From JAVVRI01 sp036654795 (GTDB taxonomy: Bacteria > Bacteroidota > Bacteroidia > Bacteroidales > Tannerellaceae), in NCBI GenBank assembly GCA_036654795.1, contig JAVVRI010000077.1:1-14772 (forward strand): 14,772 nt of DNA. The letters run 5' to 3'. Shown here piece after piece: positions 6,761 to 13,481 of the stretch. The notes under the pieces were generated by a model. It was not told the origin of the DNA and made no database searches. It was given only the letters and a program-made list of their open reading frames with translations. Made by a program: the position numbers and the translations under genes. How positions within the stretch are numbered: position 1 is the first letter of the stretch; each line of letters starts with the position of its first letter.

Positions 6761-7795
6761 TTAATTGAAGTATTGTATGTTTTTCCTGTTGACAATCACA
6801 TAAATAATGACCGGAGCACCCAGCATAGGCGTCACGGCGTTGAGGGGCAGAATGCTGTTCGTTCCCGGCAACACCATCAGTATGTTACAGAGTAGCGCCA
6901 CGCAGGAGCCCGAAAGCAGCGTAACGGGTACCAGCATCTTATGGTTGGACGAGCCTAACATCAGGCGGGCAATATGTGGCACGGCCAGCCCAATAAACGA
7001 GATAGGCCCGCAAAATGCCGTCGTAGTGGCCGTCAGCACACCGGTACAAAGCAGAATCAGGATGCGCGTACGCTTGATCTTTATACCCAAGTTGGCAGCA
7101 TACATCTCGCCAAGCAACAATGCGTTGAGCGGTTTAATCAGCAAGATGGAGAAGAGTAACCCCGTCCCCGCACAAAGCCCATAGAAGGGTAACTGTGCCA
7201 GCGACACGCCGGAAAAGTCGCCCATCCCCCACATTACGAAGGCATGAACCTTATCCGCCGAGGCGTAATAGTTGAGTAAAGAGATTAGAGAAGAAGCCAT
7301 ATAGCCAATCATGATACCAATAATAAGCAACATCACGTTGCTCTTTACCTTAGCCGAGAAGTAGATAATCACCCCAAGCACCGTACAAGCCCCCAAAAAA
7401 GCAGCCAGCACCACCGCGACGTAGCCGCTAACCGGCCAGTCAGAAAGCTGCCCCAGTGTGCCACCGAAGTAGAGCATTACCGCTGCCACCCCAAGGTTAG
7501 CACCGTCGCTTATACCCAATATAGAAGGACCTGCCAACGGATTGCGAAACAGCGTCTGGAGCAACAGCCCGCTTACCGCCAACGAAGCACCTGCCAGCAA
7601 AGCCGTAATAGCCTGAGGCAATCGGGACTGAAGGACGATATTCTGCCATGCCATCCGCTCGCTACCCTGCCCGAATAGGATCTGTACCACGTGATCCGGC
7701 GGAATGGATACTGCCCCATACACCAGACTGCCGACGAACAGCACAACCAGCAGAACGATCAAGAGGGGATAAAAGATGAGTGCCTGTTTATTCAT
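6761..7795 (-). CDS. FecCD/BtuC-type ABC transporter permease
   Basis: A 344-residue inner-membrane permease with about ten hydrophobic segments. Family motifs are visible: RLPQAITALLAGASLAVSG, the NPLAGPSILGISDGANLG segment, ALLLGEMYAANLGIKI (the loop that contacts the ATPase), PISFIGLAVPHIAR and LPLNAVTPMLGAPVIIYVIV. These define the type II importers of ferric siderophores, heme or vitamin B12. It is the first visible gene of the operon permease, ATPase, MATE. Only 67 bp of sequence separate its start from a 10-N assembly gap, so a substrate-binding protein or TonB-dependent receptor could lie just beyond. Its ATG is preceded at 4 bp by a -7-like box, which raises the possibility of a leaderless transcript. 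Confidence 0.94.
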   Translation of the reverse strand: MNKQALIFYPLLIVLLVVLFVGSLVYGAVSIPPDHVVQILFGQGSERMAWQNIVLQSRLPQAITALLAGASLAVSGLLLQTLFRNPLAGPSILGISDGANLGVAAVMLYFGGTLGQLSDWPVSGYVAVVLAAFLGACTVLGVIIYFSAKVKSNVMLLIIGIMIGYMASSLISLLNYYASADKVHAFVMWGMGDFSGVSLAQLPFYGLCAGTGLLFSILLIKPLNALLLGEMYAANLGIKIKRTRILILLCTGVLTATTTAFCGPISFIGLAVPHIARLMLGSSNHKMLVPVTLLSGSCVALLCNILMVLPGTNSILPLNAVTPMLGAPVIIYVIVNRKNIQYFN

Positions 7796-7799
7796 GACG

Positions 7800-7830
7800 C
7801 AAACGTACTACAATTCGCGGATTTATGAAA
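7800..7830 (-). promoter_or_regulatory. Bacteroidetes-type promoter touching the permease start
   Basis: On the minus strand TACGTTTG (7807-7800) matches TAnnTTTG, with TTTC at 7830-7827 as a -33-like element and a 19-bp spacer. The box ends 4 bp before the permease ATG at 7795, so transcription would start at or very near the ATG. It may be fortuitous. Confidence 0.35.
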
Positions 7831-7862
7831 ATGATGCGGCAAGTATCCAAAGCAACCGCACA

Positions 7863-7872
7863 NNNNNNNNNN
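7863..7872. other. Assembly gap (10 N)
   Basis: Ten unknown bases interrupt the sequence. A round number of N usually marks a scaffold join of unknown true length, so the order and distance of the genes on the two sides are not certain. The surrounding stretch from 7796 to 8161 holds no gene: left of the gap is the permease promoter region, right of it a palindrome and a repeat cluster. Confidence 0.97.
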
Positions 7873-7880
7873 AAAATTAA

Positions 7881-7896
7881 GTTTTAAGCTTAAAAC
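7881..7896. repeat. Perfect 16-bp palindrome next to the gap
   Basis: GTTTTAAGCTTAAAAC is its own reverse complement and starts 8 bases after the N run. It could be a dimeric operator or part of a repeat that broke the assembly. Nothing else identifies it. Confidence 0.6.
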
Positions 7897-7993
7897 AGAT
7901 GGTTTGAATCTTGTAAGTCATTCGTCCGAGCTATTAGTACTTTCGATGCCAATAGTTAGTTCAAAGCATTACTCTTATTATGCGTTTGGGCAA

Positions 7994-8067
7994 GCTCGTA
8001 ACCTATTTTGAGCCTGCTCAAAATAGGTTACGAGCCAGCTCAAAATCAATTACGAGCTGGCTCAAAA
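7994..8067. repeat. 22-bp-period repeat cluster with a 20-bp perfect hairpin
   Basis: Three 20-bp units lie at 7994-8013, 8016-8035 and 8038-8057, followed by a partial unit at 8060-8067 (GCTCAAAA). All are separated by 2 bases (CT, CA, TG). Unit 1 is the exact reverse complement of unit 2, giving a 20-bp stem with a 2-base loop. Units 2 and 3 are direct copies differing only in the centre (TAGGT against TCAAT). Every unit begins with GCTC and ends with GAGC. It sits downstream of xerD and could act as a terminator, a dispersed extragenic repeat or a protein-binding site. Confidence 0.85.
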
Positions 8068-8161
8068 GAATAATAATACATAGGCAAAAAGATAAAACGT
8101 CCCATCTTTTTCATTAATGTAGCACAACTTGGCGCAGTTACCCCCCGCAAATATCCTGCGT

Positions 8162-9067
8162 TTATTCGCGATATTTACTGCGCGGGTGGTGCTCCAGTAT
8201 CTCCCGACGGAGGGATTGACGGTCGACGTGGGTGTAAAGTTCTGTCGTTGTAATGCTCTCGTGCCCCAGCATCTCCTGAATGGCGCGAAGGTTGGCACCA
8301 CCCTCCAGTAGATGGGTGGCGAAGGAGTGGCGAAAGGTGTGCGGACTGACCTTTTTCTGCACACCAGCCAATGCCGTCTGCACCTTGACGACATGGAAAA
8401 TCATAATACGCGACAATCCCTTGCCGCGACGATTAAGGAAGAGGATATCCTCGTATCCCTTCTTAACCACCATAAGGTTACGGTCTATCAAGTAATTGCG
8501 AATCTCGTGGATAGCACGGTCGGAAATGGGCACTAGACGTTGCTTGCTCCCCTTCCCCTCCACCTTGATGAAGCCCTCATCGAAATAGACATCTGAGAAG
8601 CGGAGCGAAGTCAGCTCAGAAACGCGCAGGCCACAACTATAAAGCACCTCCAGAATGGCACGATTACGCTGTCCCTCAGGCTTGGATAGGTCGAGGCTAT
8701 TGATGATACGGTCTATCTCGTCCACGCTTAGTACTTCGGGCAGTTTGAGGCCAATCTTAGGCGATTCGAGCAACTCCGTAGGGTCGTCCTGAAGATATCC
8801 GTCCAACAACAAAAAGCGGTAGAAAGATTTAATGCCTGAGATGATGCGCGCCTGAGAGCGGGGATGGATGCCAATGTCACGCAGTTGAGCAACAAATTGC
8901 TGCAAGTTATCGTACGTCACCTTCATCAGGTCTACACCCTCGTCCTCAGCAAAGCGGAGCAACTTATCCAAGTCACTCAAGTAAGCCTCTACCGAATTGG
9001 CAGCAAGCGACTTCTCCAAGCGCAGATAAATCTGATAACTCTTAATAATATCGTTCCCTTGTTGCAT
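8162..9067 (-). CDS. xerD: Tyrosine recombinase XerD
   Basis: A 301-residue site-specific recombinase. The N-terminal SAM-like core-binding domain spans about 5-95 and the catalytic domain about 107-295. The full catalytic set is visible: R148 (GLRVSEL), K172 (GKGSKQR), H243 and R246 (HTFRHSF), H269 (LGHESI) and the nucleophile Y278 (ELYTHV). XerC/XerD proteins resolve chromosome dimers at dif during division. The length and the YSCGLRVSELTSL and HTFRHSFATHLLEGGA segments favour the Xer housekeeping group over integrases of mobile elements, and the neighbour aroQ is a housekeeping gene. XerC and XerD cannot be separated with certainty by eye. The gene is divergent from aroQ, and its likely -7 box lies inside the aroQ leader. 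Confidence 0.92.
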   Translation of the reverse strand: MQQGNDIIKSYQIYLRLEKSLAANSVEAYLSDLDKLLRFAEDEGVDLMKVTYDNLQQFVAQLRDIGIHPRSQARIISGIKSFYRFLLLDGYLQDDPTELLESPKIGLKLPEVLSVDEIDRIINSLDLSKPEGQRNRAILEVLYSCGLRVSELTSLRFSDVYFDEGFIKVEGKGSKQRLVPISDRAIHEIRNYLIDRNLMVVKKGYEDILFLNRRGKGLSRIMIFHVVKVQTALAGVQKKVSPHTFRHSFATHLLEGGANLRAIQEMLGHESITTTELYTHVDRQSLRREILEHHPRSKYRE

Positions 9068-9080
9068 TGTTCCGTCAGGT

Positions 9081-9112
9081 TATGTACGTGTCAAATAAAA
9101 TCACTACCTTTG
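9081..9112 (+). promoter_or_regulatory. Promoter of the aroQ-pyk gene run
   Basis: TACCTTTG at 9105-9112 is an excellent -7 box. TATG at 9081-9084, 20 bp upstream, could serve as a poor -33 element. The box is 61 bp before the aroQ ATG. Confidence 0.6.
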
Positions 9113-9149
9113 TCCCACCTTTCCTCTCATCCTTCGTCCGGATGCGATG

Positions 9150-9157
9150 CAAAGGTA
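9150..9157 (-). promoter_or_regulatory. -7 box of xerD
   Basis: On the minus strand this reads TACCTTTG, identical to the aroQ -7 box at 9105-9112. It lies 82 bp upstream of the xerD ATG. A -33 element is weak. Transcripts from the two boxes would overlap at their 5' ends. Confidence 0.5.
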
Positions 9158-9173
9158 ATAAACTTACAGCAAT

Positions 9174-9608
9174 ATGAAGAAGATTCAGATTATCAATGGC
9201 CCAAATCTAAATCTGTTGGGTAAACGTGAACCAACGGTATATGGCAACGCCTCATTTGAAGGCTATCTGAACGAATTGCGGGGTAGCTATCCGCAATGTG
9301 AGATCGCTTACTATCAAAGTAATATAGAAGGCGAACTGATTGACAAGATTCACGAAGTAGGCTTCAGCTATGACGGAATCATACTGAATGCCGGTGCTTA
9401 TACGCATACGTCTATAGCCCTTCACGACGCCATCAAGGCAGTAACAACCCCGGTGGTGGAGGTGCATATCTCCAATGTGCATGCGCGCGAACCGTTCCGC
9501 CATGTATCGATGATCTCGGCCGCCTGCAAGGGAGTGATCCTAGGCTTCGGTCTGGACTCCTATCGGTTGGCGATAGAAGCAGTTTGTCAACCGACAATGG
9601 ATCATTGA
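9174..9608 (+). CDS. aroQ: Type II 3-dehydroquinate dehydratase
   Basis: A 144-residue enzyme of the shikimate pathway that converts 3-dehydroquinate to 3-dehydroshikimate; type II enzymes form dodecamers. The active-site residues are all in place: R18 and the base Y23 in the loop LGKREPTVYG, N72 and H78 in LNAGAYTHTS, H98 and S100 in VHIS, and R109 in EPFRH. QSNIEGELIDKIHE is also characteristic. The family core ends at about residue 137 (SYRLAIEA). The last seven residues (VCQPTMDH region) run into ATTGAC-rich spacer sequence. It starts a plus-strand run with pyk, an O-methyltransferase, rbfA and a LolC/E-like permease. The gap of 115 bp to pyk contains a hairpin, so part of transcription may stop there. 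Confidence 0.96.
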   Translation: MKKIQIINGPNLNLLGKREPTVYGNASFEGYLNELRGSYPQCEIAYYQSNIEGELIDKIHEVGFSYDGIILNAGAYTHTSIALHDAIKAVTTPVVEVHISNVHAREPFRHVSMISAACKGVILGFGLDSYRLAIEAVCQPTMDH

Positions 9609-9667
9609 CGATTGACGCTAAAAAGACAAAAGAAAGAGATTAACAAGAATAAAAACACAAATCGGCC

Positions 9668-9700
9668 ATTGGCAATTATTCTTATTGTCAAGTTGCCAAT
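9668..9700 (+). repeat. Inverted repeat between aroQ and pyk
   Basis: ATTGGCAA (9668-9675) pairs exactly with TTGCCAAT (9693-9700) across a 17-base loop. It lies in AT-rich spacer built from short ATTGACA/CAATTGTCC-like words. It may be a weak attenuator or just repetitive spacer. No T tract follows. Confidence 0.45.
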
Positions 9701-9723
9701 TGTCCATTATCAATTAAATAAAT

Positions 9724-11175
9724 ATGTTGAAGCATACAAAGATTGTTGCTACTATTTCTGATCAGCGTTGTGATGTAGATTTTATTGATTCGCTGTATAA
9801 AGCAGGAATGAATGTGGTGCGCCTGAATTCGGCGCACATGGTGGAAGAGGGATTTAACCGCGTGGTAGGAAATGTTCGGACGGTATCAGACAGGATTGCC
9901 ATCCTGATGGATACCAAAGGTCCTGAAGTGCGCACCACCGTATCAAAAGAACCAATTCCTTTTAAGACGGGAGACACGGTGAAGGTAACGGGCGATCCGG
10001 ATGCGGAGACTTCGAAAGAGTGCATCAGTGTTTCCTACAAAAACTTCGTAAACGATATGGTTGTGGGTGGCGAGATGCTGATAGACGACGGCGACCTGGA
10101 GCTAAAAGTAATCGAAAAATATGCAACGTACTTGGTGTGCGAAGTGCAAAACGATGCCACCCTCGGCAGCCGCAAGAGCGTGAATGTACCCGGCGTACGC
10201 ATCAACCTGCCTTCATTAACGGAGCGCGACCGCGCAAACGTGATCTACAGTATCAAGAATGACTTGGACTTCATCGCCCACTCCTTTGTACGTAACAAAC
10301 AGGATGTGCTGGACATACAGCGCATCCTGGACGAATACAACAGTCCGATCAAGATCATTGCAAAAATAGAGAACCAGGAGGGTGTAGATAACATTGACGA
10401 GATTCTAGAAGTGGCTTACGGTATCATGATTGCCCGTGGCGATTTGGGCATCGAAGTGCCTGCCGAAAAGATACCCGGCATCCAGCGCCTGCTGATCCGC
10501 AAATGTGTAGAGGTAAAGAAGCCGGTTATCGTAGCTACACAAATGCTCCACTCCATGATAAATAGCCCACGCCCGACACGTGCCGAGGTGACGGATATAG
10601 CCAACGCCATTTATTACCGCACCGACGCCCTGATGCTAAGCGGCGAGACGGCTTACGGGAAGTATCCCCTCGAAGCCGTACAGACCATGACGAAAGTAGC
10701 CCGTGAAGCTGAAAAGACCAAGCTGGCAGCAAACGACATCCGTGTGCCTATTGAAGGAAACGACTTAGACGTAACCTCTTTTTTGGCTAAACAGGCCGTA
10801 AAGTCGTCCACCAAACTCCATTCAAAGGCAATCATTACCGACAGTCATACAGGCCGTACGGCACGCTTCTTAGCTGCGTTTCGCGGAACAGCGACGGTCT
10901 TTGCCATTTGTTATAACCAACGGGTGATGCGTACGCTTGCACTCTCGTATGGCGTATGGGCTGTTTACCAGCCATGGAACGACAGCCGCCGTGGATACTT
11001 CTTCGACGCGCTCAACGAGATGATCAAAATAGGCCGTATTACACGTAACGACATGGTGGCCTACCTAAGCGGTAGCTTCGGCGAAGGAGGAGGTACTTCC
11101 TTCCTTGAAATAAACAATGTGGGTAAAGTATTGGACGCCGGAAAGTCCTATTCGCTGCCTACCTTTAAAGAATAG
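9724..11175 (+). CDS. pyk: Pyruvate kinase
   Basis: A 483-residue glycolytic enzyme that transfers phosphate from phosphoenolpyruvate to ADP. The barrel domain has R33 and N35 (VVRLN), DTKGPEVR (63-70), K214 and E216 (AKIENQEG), D240 (MIARGDLG) and T272 (ATQML). The B domain lies at about 72-160 and the C-terminal allosteric-type domain follows residue 340. E68 in TKGPE is the residue associated in other pyruvate kinases with K+ dependence (a lysine there goes with K+ independence). The N-terminus reads KIVATISDQRCD where most enzymes have IGPAS, a variant I associate with Bacteroidota. An AT-rich A-stretch precedes the ATG. The next gene starts 6 bp after the stop. Confidence 0.96.
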   Translation: MLKHTKIVATISDQRCDVDFIDSLYKAGMNVVRLNSAHMVEEGFNRVVGNVRTVSDRIAILMDTKGPEVRTTVSKEPIPFKTGDTVKVTGDPDAETSKECISVSYKNFVNDMVVGGEMLIDDGDLELKVIEKYATYLVCEVQNDATLGSRKSVNVPGVRINLPSLTERDRANVIYSIKNDLDFIAHSFVRNKQDVLDIQRILDEYNSPIKIIAKIENQEGVDNIDEILEVAYGIMIARGDLGIEVPAEKIPGIQRLLIRKCVEVKKPVIVATQMLHSMINSPRPTRAEVTDIANAIYYRTDALMLSGETAYGKYPLEAVQTMTKVAREAEKTKLAANDIRVPIEGNDLDVTSFLAKQAVKSSTKLHSKAIITDSHTGRTARFLAAFRGTATVFAICYNQRVMRTLALSYGVWAVYQPWNDSRRGYFFDALNEMIKIGRITRNDMVAYLSGSFGEGGGTSFLEINNVGKVLDAGKSYSLPTFKE

Positions 11176-11181
11176 ATAGAC

Positions 11182-11814
11182 GTGATAGATGCGATAGATG
11201 AATACATTCGGTCTCACACCGATGAAGAAGGGGCACTGCTCGCGGCACTGAGCCGCGACGCCAACGTGAACCTACTTCGTCCACGTATGATCTCCGGACA
11301 TGTACAGGGACGGATTCTGAAGATGTTCTGTCGCATGATGCGGCCTAGGCGGGTGCTGGAAATCGGCACCTATACCAGCTACGCTACACTCTGTATGGCG
11401 GAGGGGCTCGAAGAAGGAGCCCTGATCCATACCTTGGAGATCAATGACGAGATGGAGGACTTTATCCAGAAGTACCTTCCCCACTCGCCCTACCGGGACA
11501 AGATACAACTCCACTTCGGCGATGCCTTGGAGTTGCTACCTAATCTGGACGAAGTGTTCGATATGGTATTTATCGACGCAGACAAACGTTTGTATGCCGA
11601 ATACTACGACCTGATATTCCCCAAAGTGCGTCCGGGCGGGCTCATTCTGGCAGATAACACGCTGTGGGACGGAAAGGTGCTTGAAAACCCCCACCCGTCG
11701 GATAAACAGACACTGGGTATAATGAATTTTAACGACAAGATTATGGCAGACACACGGGTAGAGAAGGTAATCCTCCCCTTACGCGATGGGCTTACGATGA
11801 TCTGGAAAAAATAA
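11182..11814 (+). CDS. Class I SAM-dependent O-methyltransferase, GTG start
   Basis: A 210-residue methyltransferase of the catechol/caffeoyl-CoA O-methyltransferase fold. The SAM motif is VLEIGTYTSYATL (58-70), with E86 (LEIN) as the probable ribose-binding acid, FIDADK (130-135), and the metal-binding ADNTLW (157-162). Bacterial members of this group include small-molecule O-methyltransferases and the tRNA uridine-5-oxyacetic acid methyltransferase TrmR, so a tRNA role is possible but unproven. The start is GTG at 11182: the nearest ATG codons (11189, 11198) are out of frame, and the first in-frame ATG would remove about 35 residues. It is 6 bp after pyk, suggesting translational coupling, and 15 bp before rbfA. 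Confidence 0.88.
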   Translation: MIDAIDEYIRSHTDEEGALLAALSRDANVNLLRPRMISGHVQGRILKMFCRMMRPRRVLEIGTYTSYATLCMAEGLEEGALIHTLEINDEMEDFIQKYLPHSPYRDKIQLHFGDALELLPNLDEVFDMVFIDADKRLYAEYYDLIFPKVRPGGLILADNTLWDGKVLENPHPSDKQTLGIMNFNDKIMADTRVEKVILPLRDGLTMIWKK

Positions 11815-11829
11815 TAAAGAGAAAGAGTT

Positions 11830-12165
11830 ATGGAAAGTACAAGATTAAACAAGATCGGCCGTCTGTTGCAGAAAGAGCTGAGTGACATATTTCTAAAGCA
11901 AACCAAGGCCATGCCTGGCACACTTATATCCGTCAGCGCGGTACGTGTAAGTTCCGACCTGAGTATTGCACGCGTCTACCTGAGTTTCTTCCCAACAGAA
12001 AAGGGGAAAGAGCTACTGGAAGCCATCCGCGCCAATACGAAAGCCATCCGTTTCGACATGGGGCAGCGCGTTCACCTGCAATTGCGCAAGATTCCAGATC
12101 TGACTTTCTTCATTGATGACTCGCTCGATTACATTGAGAATATAGACAAACTTCTACAAAAGTAA
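11830..12165 (+). CDS. rbfA: Ribosome-binding factor A
   Basis: A 111-residue protein that assists late maturation of the 30S subunit and 16S rRNA 5'-end processing. The family pattern is clear: STRLNKIGRLLQKELSDIF at the N-terminus, then VRVSSDLSIARVYLSFF (the KH-like beta strand), and the C-terminal LRKIPDLTFFIDDSLDYIENIDKLL. The length is at the short end of the family's normal range. It is preceded by GAAAGAG and lies 15 bp after the methyltransferase gene and 8 bp before the LolC/E-like gene, so it belongs to the same operon. Confidence 0.95.
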   Translation: MESTRLNKIGRLLQKELSDIFLKQTKAMPGTLISVSAVRVSSDLSIARVYLSFFPTEKGKELLEAIRANTKAIRFDMGQRVHLQLRKIPDLTFFIDDSLDYIENIDKLLQK

Positions 12166-12173
12166 CAGCGGCT

Positions 12174-13400
12174 TTGAACTTTCCATTTTATATTGCCCGG
12201 CGCTACCTCTTCTCAAAGAAGTCGCACAATGCCATCAACATCATTTCGATGGTTTCGGTCTGCGGAGTCGTGGTTGCCACGATTGCGCTGGTTTGTGCGC
12301 TGTCAGTTTATAATGGGTTCAACGACCTAGTGTCCACACTATTCAGCAATTTCGATCCGGAGTTAAAGATTGTGCCTCGCACAGGAAAAGTGTTCGACCC
12401 CTCCCTCCCCTCCCTGCAATCCGTGCGCAAATTGCCGGAGGTAGCAGTCTTTAGCGAGGTGATGCAAGACAATGCCTTGGTGCGCTATGGCGACCGTCAA
12501 GTAGTAGCCGTCATCAAAGGGGTGGACGAGCATTTCCAACAACTGACGCGAATAGATAGCATCCTGATAGACGGCCGCTTTGTGTTACGCGAGGATGTAG
12601 TGGATTATGCTACGCTCGGCATCGGTCTAGCTTCGCAACTAGGCATCAATGCCGGATTCGTCTCGCCAATAGAGCTATATGTGCCCAAACGAGATGAAAA
12701 AGTAAACCTCTCCAACCCCGCCTCCTCTTTTAATCTGGAGTACGTCTACATCGGAGGCGTGTTCTGCCTCAACCAGCAGGTATACGACGAAAGCTACATG
12801 ATCGTGCCTCTCGCATTGGCACGTTCCCTCTTCCATTACTATAAGGAGGTAACAGCAATAGAGCTCAAACTGACCAAAGGGGCTAACCCGGCGGCTACAA
12901 AAGAGCAGATAAAGACACTATTGGGCAACAACTTCGTTGTAAGCGACCGCTACGAACAGCAGGCCGCCTCGTTCAAGATGATGCAAATAGAGAAGTGGAT
13001 GACTTTCCTAATACTGAGTTTCATTCTTGCCATTGCGCTGTTCAACGTCGTAGGCTCCCTCTCCATGCTAATGTTAGAGAAACAAGGAGATGTGCGCACG
13101 CTCCGCAACATGGGGGCAAACGACCAACTGATCCGCCATATATTTCTTTTTGAAGGGTGGATGATTGCTGGCTTCGGGGCCTTGATAGGAATTATAGTGG
13201 GGCTGGTGCTCTGCCTCCTCCAGCAAGAACTGGGACTAATTAAACTGGGACAGACCGCCGGTGCCTTTATTATTGATGCCTATCCTGTACGGGTGGCAAC
13301 CGAAGACGTCGCCACGGTTTTCTTTACTGTCATCACAATCGGTTTTCTGGCCGCTTGGTATCCGGTACACTATCTGGGCAAGAAGTGGCTGAAACAATAA
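12174..13400 (+). CDS. LolC/LolE-like ABC transporter permease, TTG start
   Basis: A 408-residue FtsX-like permease. There is one helix near the N-terminus (about 22-46), a large periplasmic MacB-like domain (about 47-270), and three further helices at about 277-300, 327-349 and 378-396. LEKQGDVRTLRNMGA (301-315) is the coupling helix that contacts an ATPase. The N-terminus FPFYIARRYLFSKKSHNAINIIS is characteristic of LolC/LolE, which release lipoproteins from the inner membrane. The start is TTG at 12174, because the family N-terminus begins here and no ATG fits. No ATPase is adjacent, so a LolD-like partner must be encoded elsewhere. LolC, LolE or a fused LolF-type role cannot be separated by eye. 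Confidence 0.9.
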   Translation: MNFPFYIARRYLFSKKSHNAINIISMVSVCGVVVATIALVCALSVYNGFNDLVSTLFSNFDPELKIVPRTGKVFDPSLPSLQSVRKLPEVAVFSEVMQDNALVRYGDRQVVAVIKGVDEHFQQLTRIDSILIDGRFVLREDVVDYATLGIGLASQLGINAGFVSPIELYVPKRDEKVNLSNPASSFNLEYVYIGGVFCLNQQVYDESYMIVPLALARSLFHYYKEVTAIELKLTKGANPAATKEQIKTLLGNNFVVSDRYEQQAASFKMMQIEKWMTFLILSFILAIALFNVVGSLSMLMLEKQGDVRTLRNMGANDQLIRHIFLFEGWMIAGFGALIGIIVGLVLCLLQQELGLIKLGQTAGAFIIDAYPVRVATEDVATVFFTVITIGFLAAWYPVHYLGKKWLKQ

Positions 13401-13415
13401 GACAACAATGAAATG

Positions 13416-13465
13416 CAAACAGAGGCACTAATTACACGAATATGTGTAGTTAGTGCCTCTGTTTG
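13416..13465. terminator. Strong bidirectional terminator hairpin
   Basis: A 22-bp stem (13416-13437 with 13444-13465) has only one G-T pair and a 6-base loop, GAATAT. The core word is CAAACAGAGGCACTAATTAC. It lies between the convergent LolC/E-like gene and the mannose-1-phosphate guanylyltransferase gene, 15 bp after the first stop and 16 bp before the second. A T/A-rich tract follows the plus-strand arm. Confidence 0.85.
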
Positions 13466-13481
13466 TATATATACCGGAATA

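Noticed and set aside
7918..7950. On the minus strand this reads like the 3' end of a 23S rRNA (TACTAATAGCTCGGACGA), which would explain the nearby assembly gap.
   Set aside because: Only about 18 bases resemble it. The sequence that should precede it in a 23S gene is absent and replaced by unrelated sequence, so it is probably chance.
7994..8067. Possible CRISPR array because of the short regular repeats.
   Set aside because: Linkers are only 2 bases, one unit is inverted, and no cas genes are nearby.
8062..8394. A 110-residue minus-strand ORF running past the end of xerD.
   Set aside because: It is the alternative frame of the xerD 3' part, is rich in Arg/Cys/Trp, and has no family features.
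8162..9067. The tyrosine recombinase as an integrase marking a mobile island together with the repeat cluster.
   Set aside because: Sequence and neighbours fit housekeeping XerD, and no tRNA-associated att site or cargo is visible around it.
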